Counted from the stretch's first letter, positions 26,773-33,858 are shown. The stretch is DNA of 34,559 bases from Candidatus Omnitrophota bacterium (GCA_016935525.1 JAFGQU010000002.1:1-34559), one strand, 5' to 3'. The notes: a model not told the origin generated them from the sequence alone. Program-made: numbers and translations.

Positions 26773-27658
26773 ACTTCTGTTTTTGCCTCTTGTCATATAT
26801 TATCCGGTGGAGCGACATTCGTGATAAAGATAGCTTTCGGCTAATTTCATTAAGGGAATATCCGTTAGCCAGGAGTTGTTCAACCAAATATTTTCTGGTT
26901 TGCCTTTCTTGTAAATTCACTAATCTCTTTTTCCCCCTAAAATTTTCAATTAGATTTTCTAACGCTTTAGAATCCTTCCTCTTCCATAATTTTTGTTCTA
27001 CTATATGGACACTTTCTTTAATAGCCATTTTTAAAGAAGCTACATTCAGAAGGTTAGTCCCCTGAATTTTGATGCTCTCGCTTAAAATTTCGAGATATTT
27101 CTCCCTCGCTTTTTCAATATCAGAATCAACAAGAAACAAAATTTTTTGGTGATTAATAAAACTCTCTTTTGATATATCTTCGTACAGACGCAATGAACTC
27201 CAACGATAATCTTTAAAATTGGCGCAAAGACCCGCTTTATAAGGATTCAGATGGATATAAGATGAGATGGCTAAAAAATAAGAATCGTCATTACAAAGAC
27301 TCGCCCTATACCTACCGCAAAATACATGCCCTTTGCGTTCATATTTTTTATTGAAATACTCTGCATATCGTTCAAATAATTTTTTCATCGCCTGAGAAAG
27401 GTTACCCTGCTGTATGCTCAACAGAAGGTGCAAATGGTTTGGAAGTAAGGCGAAGGCATATAACTCAAGATCGAATTTCTCAACGATTTCTTTAAGTAAC
27501 TTTAATAAATATAAATAATCTCTATCTTCAACAAAAAGGATTTCTCTTCCCGGCGCACGTTGAGTTACATGGTAAATACCCCCTTCAAAAATAATCCTTT
27601 GTTTTGTAGTTAAATACCCTTTTATTCTCTTCTGATTAATATTCTCAATAATATCCAT
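26735..27658 (-). CDS. REP-associated tyrosine transposase (RAYT, Y1_Tnp)
   Basis: A 307-residue HUH-type single-strand DNA transposase. Visible motifs are GGIYHVTQRAPGREILF near the N-terminus, the metal-binding HLH in LLPNHLHLLL (residues 75-77), and the Tyr-rich helix RYAEYFNKKYERKGHVF (about 97-113), which should carry the nicking Tyr. IHLNPYKAGL is also typical of the family. The C-terminal region (about 255-290) has a helix-turn-helix-like stretch, YSLNEISRKLSLSRMSLHRI. Related hairpins with an ATGTTACA core flank the gene on both sides. The last dozen or so residues and the stop codon are encoded by the 26.7-kb hairpin, so coding sequence and repeat overlap. The frame is intact and probably functional. 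RAYTs mobilise REP hairpins, which would explain the solitary copy near 11.85 kb. Confidence 0.92.
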   Translation of the reverse strand: MDIIENINQKRIKGYLTTKQRIIFEGGIYHVTQRAPGREILFVEDRDYLYLLKLLKEIVEKFDLELYAFALLPNHLHLLLSIQQGNLSQAMKKLFERYAEYFNKKYERKGHVFCGRYRASLCNDDSYFLAISSYIHLNPYKAGLCANFKDYRWSSLRLYEDISKESFINHQKILFLVDSDIEKAREKYLEILSESIKIQGTNLLNVASLKMAIKESVHIVEQKLWKRKDSKALENLIENFRGKKRLVNLQERQTRKYLVEQLLANGYSLNEISRKLSLSRMSLHRIIYDKRQKQKSLNVTKKDRPKM

Positions 27659-27690
27659 AGTTGTAATTATTTTACCACAAAAATCTTTAT

Positions 27691-27725
27691 ATGTTACATT
27701 TCAGGTCTGTCCTAAAATGTAACAT
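27691..27725. repeat. RAYT-associated hairpin, left-hand copy
   Basis: ATGTTACATTTCAGG (27691-27705) pairs with CCTAAAATGTAACAT (27711-27725), 15 bp with one wobble position, around a tctgt loop. It lies 32 bp upstream of the transposase start codon. Confidence 0.87.
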
Positions 27726-27755
27726 TTGGAAGGCAGAAAAGGATTGAAGAAGTTT

Positions 27756-28607
27756 TTAATCAAAAACTACGGTTTTATTATTATAGACGAGGATCTTGCG
27801 TTCCAGGTGCCATTTGACCGCCCGGCTTAATACCATCCGCTCTAAATCCTCGCCTTTACGGCGAAGGTCTTCCAGCGAATCGCGATGGCTGACCCGGACC
27901 GTATCCTGTTCGATAATCGGGCCGGCATCGAGCTCTTCGGTCACGTAATGACTGGTCGCACCGATGATCTTGACTCCCCGTGTATACGCCTGACGGTACG
28001 GCGCCTGGCCGATAAACGCGGGTAAAAAAGAATGGTGGATATTGATGACCTTATTGGGAAAAGTATCGACGAACTGTTTGGTAAAAATCTGGGCATACCG
28101 GGCAAGGATGATCACGTCGATCTTTTCTTTTCTTAATAATTCTATCTGCTTCTTTTCCTGTTCGATCTTGTTCTCTTTCAATATCGGAAACTCACAAAGG
28201 CTTATATTGAAATTCTGGGCGACCTGGTGAGCGTCGGAATGGTTGCTCACGATAAGCGGGATCTCACAGTTAAACTGGCCGCCTCTATAGCGTAACAGAA
28301 GGTCGTAAAGGCAATGGAGATGTTGCGACACAAAGATAGCTACCCGGGGAGTATTACCGGAAAAATATAATTGCCATTTCATTTTAAATTCCCCGGCTAA
28401 CGGTTCAAACGCTCCGGCGATATCCTCTTTCGCTAACGAAAACCCTCCGAGGGCCCATTCGATACGCATAAAAAGGGTATTACTTTCGGAATCGATATGC
28501 TGGTCGGCATGGACGATATTGCCGTTATTTTGATACAGGAAATTAGAGATTTTCGCAACAATCCCCCGGGAATCGGGACAGGACAATAAAAGAATCGCGG
28601 TTTCCAT
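27756..28607 (-). CDS. purU: Formyltetrahydrofolate deformylase
   Basis: 283 residues, close to the 280 of E. coli PurU. It hydrolyses 10-formyl-tetrahydrofolate to tetrahydrofolate and formate, balancing the one-carbon pool and supplying formate for PurT-type purine synthesis. The N-terminal ACT domain starts LLLSCPDSRGIVAKISNFL. The formyltransferase-fold catalytic domain has PRVAIFVS and FNCEIPLIVSNH, the active-site VINIHHSFLPAF (Asn189, His191) and EELDAGPII (Asp227). All catalytic residues expected for the family are present. It stands alone between the RAYT element and the small-protein genes, with no folate or purine neighbours. A weak promoter (TTGCAA-16-TAAAAT on the minus strand) may lie just upstream. 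Confidence 0.96.
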   Translation of the reverse strand: METAILLLSCPDSRGIVAKISNFLYQNNGNIVHADQHIDSESNTLFMRIEWALGGFSLAKEDIAGAFEPLAGEFKMKWQLYFSGNTPRVAIFVSQHLHCLYDLLLRYRGGQFNCEIPLIVSNHSDAHQVAQNFNISLCEFPILKENKIEQEKKQIELLRKEKIDVIILARYAQIFTKQFVDTFPNKVINIHHSFLPAFIGQAPYRQAYTRGVKIIGATSHYVTEELDAGPIIEQDTVRVSHRDSLEDLRRKGEDLERMVLSRAVKWHLERKILVYNNKTVVFD

Positions 28608-28707
28608 GATTAATTTATTTTATCAAGACCGGCCTAAATTGCAATCTCAATCGACAAGAAGGTTTTTTTGAAAAACGGCCCTTAAAACAAAATCCGGCGG
28701 GTTTTTG

Positions 28708-28737
28708 TTGAAAACGTTTCAATAATTATGTTATACA
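28708..28737 (+). promoter_or_regulatory. Promoter of the first small-protein gene
   Basis: TTGAAA (28708-28713), an 18-bp spacer, TATACA (28732-28737). Hexamers and spacing match 11919-11948 and 29194-29223. The implied leader is about 170 nt. Confidence 0.7.
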
Positions 28738-28914
28738 TTTATACTAAGCTCTATAAAAGCTTAAGGGACGTTACGGTAACGGTTACGGAAAATTATTGTT
28801 AAAAATCTAACGGCAGATTTCTCTGCAAGCGTCTTTTTGCGTGAGGCGGCTTTGCTGTATAATTATAATCGGACATCCGTTTTTTTATTACCAAATACGC
28901 AGCAGAGCTTGAAA
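28738..28914 (+). promoter_or_regulatory. Leader with overlapping palindromes
   Basis: 28769-28781 is CGTTAC-g-GTAACG and 28776-28786 is GTAAC-g-GTTAC, overlapping palindromes followed by GGAAAA. A hairpin GCAGA/TCTGC lies near 28813-28825. CGGA-ca-TCCG followed by seven T (near 28870-28887) resembles a weak terminator. No GEMM core was found, although the paralogous downstream gene has one. Confidence 0.45.
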
Positions 28915-29190
28915 ATGAAGGAATTTCCAAGAGAATCCTCACAAAAGAACATTCAGAATGACCCGTTCAATAACCTTAAGATCAGTGAGATCCAGTCTAT
29001 TGACGGTCGTATAAAAGTAACCGCGACCCAGCCGGGCTGGAATTCTACCTATAAATTTGTCGTCTCATCCGATGAGGTGATCGGGCAGACCAGTTTTGGC
29101 GCCTGGGAAATCCTCAGTAAGAGAAGTTCTCAGGTCATCCGCAGTAAATTACAGTCTTTTCTGATCAGCCATTCCCCCCTCTCTCACTGA
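28915..29190 (+). CDS. Small protein of unrecognised family, copy 1
   Basis: 91 residues from the ATG at 28915. A longer frame from TTG at 28837 would run through the leader hairpins and is less likely. A polar N-terminus (about 25 residues) precedes a compact domain: LKISEIQSIDGRIKVTATQP, GWNSTYKFVVSSDEVIGQTS, FGAWEIL and IRSKLQSFLIS. The same domain occurs in the gene at 29500, with identities at PGWNS.Y.F, GQTS.G.W, IR.KL.SF.IS. The predicted structure is beta-strands then one helix. There is no signal peptide or membrane segment, so it should be cytoplasmic. I do not recognise the family. Its promoter matches the riboswitch genes, which suggests a shared regulon. Confidence 0.78.
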   Translation: MKEFPRESSQKNIQNDPFNNLKISEIQSIDGRIKVTATQPGWNSTYKFVVSSDEVIGQTSFGAWEILSKRSSQVIRSKLQSFLISHSPLSH

Positions 29191-29193
29191 ATA

Positions 29194-29223
29194 TTGAAAA
29201 ATATCCCTTATATATGTTATACA
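29194..29223 (+). promoter_or_regulatory. Promoter of the riboswitch-controlled small gene
   Basis: TTGAAA (29194-29199), an 18-bp spacer, TATACA (29218-29223), starting just after the stop codon of the first small gene. Confidence 0.72.
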
Positions 29224-29282
29224 TAAATGGTAGGCCGAGATATCGGTTAAAGACAAAAGCTACCTAAAAAGACGCTTTCATG

Positions 29283-29411
29283 TTTAACCGAAAAAGCCAA
29301 ACTACGAGCAATCGTAGGGCGGAAAGCTTCGGGTCCTATAATAGCGATTAGCGGCAAGCGTTTAGCGGTTAGACTAATTGCTTAATAAAGAGTAGGACAG
29401 CCGGGTTGCCG
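29283..29411 (+). promoter_or_regulatory. GEMM-I-type cyclic-dinucleotide riboswitch aptamer 3
   Basis: The closest of the three to the known pattern. CCGAAAAAGCCAAAC leads to P2, CTACGA-GCAA-TCGTAG, with a GNRA tetraloop; GGGCGGAAAGC follows. P3 is GTCCTA (29333-29338) with TAGGAC (29393-29398), extended by GCGATTAG/CTAATTGC, and the 3' side is AGCCGGGTTGCCG. The GGCGGAAAGC and ACAGCCGGG parts resemble Geobacter cGAMP-type aptamers, and the base matching G20 is A. The 5' partner of P1 is less clear: CGGTTAAA (29243-29250) can pair with TTTAACCG (29283-29290) as a separate hairpin or partly with TTGCCG as P1. Confidence 0.85.
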
Positions 29412-29439
29412 AAAAAAACGGGAACCCGGTTTTTTATTT
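29401..29439 (+). terminator. Riboswitch-overlapping terminator
   Basis: CCGGGTT (29401-29407) pairs with AACCCGG (29423-29429), with an inner CCG/CGG extension, then six T, A and three T. The 5' arm is the aptamer's own 3' strand, so the aptamer and terminator exclude each other. This predicts that ligand binding turns the gene on. Confidence 0.9.
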
Positions 29440-29499
29440 ACAGTAGCCTGTGGTATCAATACGGTACGACTTTCTACCGTGATGAAAAACGGGGACCTT

Positions 29500-29769
29500 A
29501 TGGGAAAACAGAAAAAACGGGCAAATCATAAAGCCCATTTCCATGAACTGAAGATCATCCGGGTAGAGCGGGGACATAATAACGTATATATCTGGGCAAG
29601 ACATCCCGGATGGAACTCAGAATATTCTTTCTGTATTCTCGATTCCCACACGGTAAAAGGGCAGACTTCTTCCGGTCTCTGGAACGATTTAAGCCCGGAC
29701 ATCGCCGATATTATCCGCGGTAAACTCACCTCATTCATCATCAGCCGTACCGACACTCTCAGCGCGTAA
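29500..29769 (+). CDS. Small riboswitch-controlled protein, copy 2
   Basis: 89 residues from the ATG at 29500, chosen because GGGGA lies seven bases upstream; earlier GTG/ATG codons at 29479 and 29482 are in frame but have no ribosome site. A Lys/Arg/His-rich start (MGKQKKRANHKAHF) precedes the domain shared with the 28915 gene: HELKIIRVE, RHPGWNSEYSF, VKGQTSSGLWNDL and IIRGKLTSFIIS. Roughly a third of positions are identical between the two. It is basic, soluble and has no export signal, so a nucleic-acid-, nucleotide- or protein-binding adaptor is possible. It is the only gene after the GEMM riboswitch and its terminator and ends 29 bp before the convergent queA stop. Function unknown. Confidence 0.85.
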   Translation: MGKQKKRANHKAHFHELKIIRVERGHNNVYIWARHPGWNSEYSFCILDSHTVKGQTSSGLWNDLSPDIADIIRGKLTSFIISRTDTLSA

Positions 29770-29798
29770 AACCCTCATTCGATTTTCTTATTAAATCC

Positions 29799-30848
29799 CT
29801 AAAATATAGCCATGACATCACCGAAACTAAAGAAGCGGAAATCACGATTGAGAGCGTAGTGATACGCTTTTTTCAAAAAATCCGTGCCGCAGAAAGTCGA
29901 GATAAGAATAAGGTTGGTAGAACAAGGGGTATGGAAATTGGTAATGATCCCGTCAATCATCTTAAACCGATAGCCGGGATACATATAAAGATCCGTCTGA
30001 GCCCGCCCGGGTTTAATTGAATAATAATCCTCCGTTTTCACGGCTGCCGCCTCCAGAGTACGGATACTTGTCGTGCCTACGGCGATAACTCTTCTTTTCT
30101 CCTTTTTTGCGTTATTGATTATTCGGGCCGAGCGAGGTGAGATCTCGTATTCTTCCCAATCCATAGGATGGGCGCGGATATCTTCGGTTTTTACCGGCCG
30201 GAACGTCGCTAATCCGCAGTGAAGCGTAATAGGGATGATCTGGACGCCTTTCTTTTTAAGTTGAGATAACAACCCTGAAGTAAAATGAAATCCCGCGGTG
30301 GGAGCCGCGACCGCGCCTCTTTTGCGGGCATATACCGTCTGGTAACTTTGAGGATCTTTCACTTCTTTCTTGATATAAGGAGGCACCGGCACTTTGCCGT
30401 ATTTTTCAAGAAAAGAATACACATTTTTGGGATTAAACTTAAGAAGCCTACCGCCCTGCGTAGTCTTTCCTTCTACGTGAGCATAAAAATCATCCTTTTC
30501 ATTGAACACAAGGACATCACCGATTTTCGCCCGTTTTGCCGGTTTGACCAACGTTTCCCAAACTCCTTTGCCGCAATCACGCATAAGCAACACATCCAGC
30601 CTGGCTCCGGTACTTTTTGTGCCGAGGAGTTTCGCTTTTAATACTTTCGTATTATTCAATACCAGAACATCGCCTTTTCTCAGAAAATCACCGATATGGT
30701 CAAATATCGTCTCAGAAAAAGAATCTTGCCGGGGATGTAATACTAAAAGGCGGGAGCGCGCCCTTTTTTTAAGCGGTTCTTGAGCGATCTGGCGGGATGG
30801 GATCTCATAGGTATAATTGGCAAGATGATAACGGCTGGTTTTTTTCAT
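29799..30848 (-). CDS. queA: tRNA S-adenosylmethionine:ribosyltransferase-isomerase
   Basis: 349 residues, similar to E. coli QueA (356). It transfers and rearranges the ribose of SAM onto preQ1 in tRNA to give epoxyqueuosine. The start at 30848 gives the usual N-terminus: YHLANYTYEIPSRQIAQEPL. The upstream 59 residues of the open frame are not family-like and contain no plausible start context. Signature segments are RSRLLVLH, GDVLVLNNTKV, VPVPPYIKK, YQTVYARKRGAVAAPTAGFH, ITLHCGLATFRPV, HPMDWEEYEIS, VGTTSIRTLEAAA, TDLYMYPGYRFKMIDGIITN and FHTP. All are intact. It is divergent from the PIN-domain gene. No other queuosine gene is nearby. Confidence 0.97.
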   Translation of the reverse strand: MKKTSRYHLANYTYEIPSRQIAQEPLKKRARSRLLVLHPRQDSFSETIFDHIGDFLRKGDVLVLNNTKVLKAKLLGTKSTGARLDVLLMRDCGKGVWETLVKPAKRAKIGDVLVFNEKDDFYAHVEGKTTQGGRLLKFNPKNVYSFLEKYGKVPVPPYIKKEVKDPQSYQTVYARKRGAVAAPTAGFHFTSGLLSQLKKKGVQIIPITLHCGLATFRPVKTEDIRAHPMDWEEYEISPRSARIINNAKKEKRRVIAVGTTSIRTLEAAAVKTEDYYSIKPGRAQTDLYMYPGYRFKMIDGIITNFHTPCSTNLILISTFCGTDFLKKAYHYALNRDFRFFSFGDVMAIF

Positions 30849-30962
30849 AACGGTCTTTATTTTACCAGCAAAATTCACCCTTGCAACCGTTGGCATCCGG
30901 TTATTTTTCGCTGAAAGAAATATGGTTGATAAATGAGAAAAATACCTTAAAATAGAAGGCAT

Positions 30963-31532
30963 ATGAAAAAAGAAAAAATTAGAATAGTCCTCGATACCAA
31001 TATCTTCATCAATCCCGATTCTCATACATTTTTCGGGAATAGCCCTTATGAAGCGTTAAACAATTTTCTTCTTCAGCTTGAGGACAAAATCCAGCTTCAA
31101 TGCTATATGCCTCCTTCAATATACGAAGAACTCATAAAATTCATCGATATGAGGAAAGTGTCAAAACAGTTCGTTTTGGTCACTAAAAAACCGCCTTCAA
31201 AATATGACCTCCCTATTCCGGCGATCTTTCTGTATGAATTTATCGAAGAGATCCGTACAAGAATAAATAAAGGAATGCGGGTTGCCGAAAAACATTCCCG
31301 TAAAGGGTTAAAAGGGATGGACGAAGAAGAACTTATCAAGAACCTTCGTAACGAATACCGTATCGCTCTAAGGGAAGGGATCATTGACAGTAAAGAAGAT
31401 TTTGACCTTATCTTACTCGCAAAAGAATTAGACGCTCACCTTGCGACTACCGATACCGGCCTGATCAAATGGGCGCAAAAACTGGGGATAAGCTGCATCT
31501 CGGCAGGAGAACTGAAACAGTTCCTGGAATAA
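30963..31532 (+). CDS. PIN-domain RNA ligase partner protein (UPF0278-like)
   Basis: 189 residues with AAGG a few bases before the ATG. The N-terminus IRIVLDTNIFINPDSHTFFG is the PIN-fold first strand with the first metal-binding Asp. Further conserved acids occur in EELIKF and near DSKEDFDLILLAKEL, and TTDTGLIKWAQKLGI is the last PIN motif. Length and the DTN.F.NP start fit the RNA-ligase-partner family (TIGR03875/UPF0278), which is often encoded near an Rnl3-type RNA ligase. No ligase is present here, so it is either separated from its partner or acts alone. It may be a ribonuclease in RNA repair or processing. Alternative: a VapC-like toxin, but no antitoxin gene is adjacent and the family features argue against it. 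Confidence 0.85.
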   Translation: MKKEKIRIVLDTNIFINPDSHTFFGNSPYEALNNFLLQLEDKIQLQCYMPPSIYEELIKFIDMRKVSKQFVLVTKKPPSKYDLPIPAIFLYEFIEEIRTRINKGMRVAEKHSRKGLKGMDEEELIKNLRNEYRIALREGIIDSKEDFDLILLAKELDAHLATTDTGLIKWAQKLGISCISAGELKQFLE

Positions 31533-31539
31533 CTCTATA

Positions 31540-31692
31540 AAAAATCCGAAATCCCAAGCACTAAACCCTAAACAAATCCTAAACGAAGAAAATCCTAATG
31601 CTCAAAACGGGAAATCTATCCGTTTCAAATTTTGGTCATTTGAATTTCGTGCTCGTTTCGAATTTAGAAATTAGGGGTTGGAATTTTAGGAA
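31540..31692. repeat. Large imperfect palindromic intergenic element
   Basis: The left arm (aaatcccaagcactaaaccc and onward) is an imperfect reverse complement of the right arm (ending aaattaggggttggaatttt), with a central perfect stem AAACGG (31605-31610) / CCGTTT (31620-31625). The composition is very A/T-rich with AAATCC/AAACCC motifs. Similar sequence begins at 692. It separates two convergent genes and could form a long hairpin serving as a bidirectional terminator or a mobile REP/MITE-like unit. Confidence 0.75.
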
Positions 31693-31693
31693 A

Positions 31694-32647
31694 TTATTTA
31701 GCGATTGAATTTATTATTTCTCTTATTAAATCCTCTAACGTCACGATCCCTATATTTCTTTTACCTTTCATCACCAACGCGATATTCTCTTTCCTGTTTT
31801 TAAGACGGGTAAACACCTCATACAGTTTCTGGCTTGACCCTACCCGGGTGATCGAACGCACCAGCACCTGCCAATCGCTATAGTCACGATAAAACAGATC
31901 GAATACATTAAGATACCCCTGGATCTCTCTATTTTTGAATACCAGATACCTCGTAAACCCGTTCTTTTTCACTGTCTCAAATATCTGCGCGAGGGAATCG
32001 GTATAATCAATACCGACAATATTTTTAAGCGGGATACACACATCTTTTAATTTTGTCTGGCCAAAATCAAAGATATCTTCGATCGCTTCCCGTTCACCCT
32101 CTTCCAGGCCTCCTTCTTTATGTATCTCGGCGATAAGCGACCTGATCTCTTCACGAGTCACAAAGAACGATCTCTTCTGCCTCTGGCCCAAAAGCACGCT
32201 TACGACGAACATAGAGAGTTTTTCCACGCTGGCTACTATCGGATAAAGCACATTTTCGAATATCTTAAAAACCCCTACCACTTTTTTGCTTAAATGTTCC
32301 CGATAATGACGGGCAATATATTTAGGAACCAGTTCGGCAAAGATCACGATAAGCGGAGTAAGAATACAGGTGATCCAGATATGACTGTTGTGGACCCCTT
32401 TGTTGATAAGCAGGTAGGTCGCGAAGGTAGAACTGACGACCATAGAGAGGTTCGTCCCGATAAGCGTGGTCGCTAAAAATCTTTCCGGTTTAAGGAGCAA
32501 CCGGTAGACCATTTTCGCGGTTTTATCCTCTTCCTGCTGATGCCGCAGGCGTAAGATATTAGAAGAAATAAAAGCGATTTCGCTTCCGGCGAAAAAGCCT
32601 TGAAGCAGGATAAAAAACACACAGCCGATAAGATACAATGATGTCAT
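31694..32647 (-). CDS. CNNM/DUF21-CBS membrane protein (short form)
   Basis: 317 residues. A DUF21/CNNM transmembrane domain (about 1-140) has helices LYLIGCVFFILLQGFFAGSE, FLATTLIGTNLSMVVSSTFA and ITCILTPLIVIFAELVPKYI; the AGSE and LVPK motifs are family-typical. A CBS-pair region follows (about 195-315), with VCIPLKNIVGID and NIGIVTLEDLIREI. It lacks the C-terminal CorC_HlyC domain that its neighbour has. It begins inside the stop codon of the upstream paralog (ATGA overlap), so the two are co-translated and may form a heteromer. The family is linked to Mg2+/Co2+ export or Mg2+ homeostasis; the substrate here is inferred only. Confidence 0.92.
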   Translation of the reverse strand: MTSLYLIGCVFFILLQGFFAGSEIAFISSNILRLRHQQEEDKTAKMVYRLLLKPERFLATTLIGTNLSMVVSSTFATYLLINKGVHNSHIWITCILTPLIVIFAELVPKYIARHYREHLSKKVVGVFKIFENVLYPIVASVEKLSMFVVSVLLGQRQKRSFFVTREEIRSLIAEIHKEGGLEEGEREAIEDIFDFGQTKLKDVCIPLKNIVGIDYTDSLAQIFETVKKNGFTRYLVFKNREIQGYLNVFDLFYRDYSDWQVLVRSITRVGSSQKLYEVFTRLKNRKENIALVMKGKRNIGIVTLEDLIREIINSIAK

Positions 32648-33858
32648 CGCGTAACCCTCACCACAATACTGACAATACGTTTCGCGGTCGCCCGTTCTAT
32701 AATAAATTCAACCCCGCGATAGGTAAGCTTCTCGCCGGCATGAGGTATTTTTTCCATCTGCGAAAGAATAAACCCGGCCACGGTATCGGATTCTTCAGGA
32801 AATTCCAATTCCAGCGCGTTATTAAAAGTCTTCATCGGTAACTTACCGTATACCCGCCAGGTATCCTTTCCTATCTCGTCGATCACTTTGGACGCGACTT
32901 CGAATTCATCGTATATCTCTCCGAATATTTCCTCTTCGATATCTTCTAACGTCACGATCCCGGAGGTCCCGCCGTATTCGTCTAACACAATGGCGATATG
33001 TTCGTTACGTTCAAGGAATATTTTAAGCAGATCGTCTATTTTTTTGCTTTCCGGGACGAACACCGGATCACGGCGGAAATCATGCCAATCTTCATCCGGG
33101 TAAAGAAACACGTCTCTAGCGTAAATGACTCCGACAATATTATCCAGGGATTCCCGGTATACCGGAAATTTTGAACGGCGTTCGGTTTTAAGAATATCCA
33201 ATATCTCCTGACGCTGAGCCTGGATATCTATTCCTTCGACATCTACCCGGGGCGTCATGATCTCACTTACCCAAGTATCCTTAAATTCCAGGATATTACC
33301 GATCATCTCTTCTTCGGCTTCGGTGATATATCCGTCCCGGCGGCCCAAGATGAGCGCGTTTTTTACTTCTTCGTCTTCATCGATCTTCTCTTTTTTTCGG
33401 CCCAGGAACCCGCGGGAAATAAGGTACACTAATTTACGTAAAAAATGGATAGGAACCGAGAACAAACGCGAGATGAAAATCAACACCGGTGCGGCGGCAA
33501 GGGAGAACCGTTCGTACGTATAAATAGCGAATGTTTTAGGAATGATCTCTCCGAAAAGTAAGATCACCGTGCCCGAAAAAAGGATCGAAAGGTATATTCC
33601 CCGGTCATGCCATAGTGTTACAAAAATAGCGGTAGTAAGCGAAGCAAGCGCGATATTTACCAGCATGTTACCGAACACAATGGTCGAGAGGAAAAAATCG
33701 GGTTTACGGAAGATCACGGTAAGATTACGGGCAGCAGGATATTTTTCTTTAAGGCGGCGGACCTCCCCTTTACGTAAAGAAAATATCGCTGTCTCCGAAG
33801 CAGAAAAGAACGCACTACATATAATAAACAGCAGTAATAGGACCGTATTAAATAACAT
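32644..33858 (-). CDS. CNNM/CorC-family protein (DUF21-CBS-CorC_HlyC)
   Basis: 404 residues with the full family layout. The DUF21 membrane domain (about 1-150) has FFSASETAIFSLRKGEVRRL, GNMLVNIALASL and LLFGEIIPKTFA. The CBS pair (about 190-310) has SEIMTPRVDVEGID, FPVYRESLDNIVGVIYARD and IAIVLDEYGGTSGIVTLEDI. The CorC_HlyC C-terminal domain (about 320-400) has WRVYGKLPMKTFNNALELEF and GFILSQMEKIPHAGEKL. Probably an inner-membrane magnesium/cobalt homeostasis protein, often annotated as hemolysin family without evidence of haemolysis. First gene of an overlapping pair with the short-form paralog. Confidence 0.95.
   Translation of the reverse strand: MLFNTVLLLLFIICSAFFSASETAIFSLRKGEVRRLKEKYPAARNLTVIFRKPDFFLSTIVFGNMLVNIALASLTTAIFVTLWHDRGIYLSILFSGTVILLFGEIIPKTFAIYTYERFSLAAAPVLIFISRLFSVPIHFLRKLVYLISRGFLGRKKEKIDEDEEVKNALILGRRDGYITEAEEEMIGNILEFKDTWVSEIMTPRVDVEGIDIQAQRQEILDILKTERRSKFPVYRESLDNIVGVIYARDVFLYPDEDWHDFRRDPVFVPESKKIDDLLKIFLERNEHIAIVLDEYGGTSGIVTLEDIEEEIFGEIYDEFEVASKVIDEIGKDTWRVYGKLPMKTFNNALELEFPEESDTVAGFILSQMEKIPHAGEKLTYRGVEFIIERATAKRIVSIVVRVTR

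Noticed and set aside
28738-28914. A second GEMM or c-di-GMP-II riboswitch before the first small gene
   Set aside because: Neither the GGCAAACC-stem-GGGACG core nor recognisable class II features are present.
30849-31025. N-terminal extension of queA
   Set aside because: The 59 extra residues are not QueA-like and overlap the start of the divergent PIN gene.
30963-31532. VapC-type toxin of a toxin-antitoxin pair
   Set aside because: No small antitoxin gene is adjacent, and length and N-terminal motif fit the RNA-ligase-partner family better.
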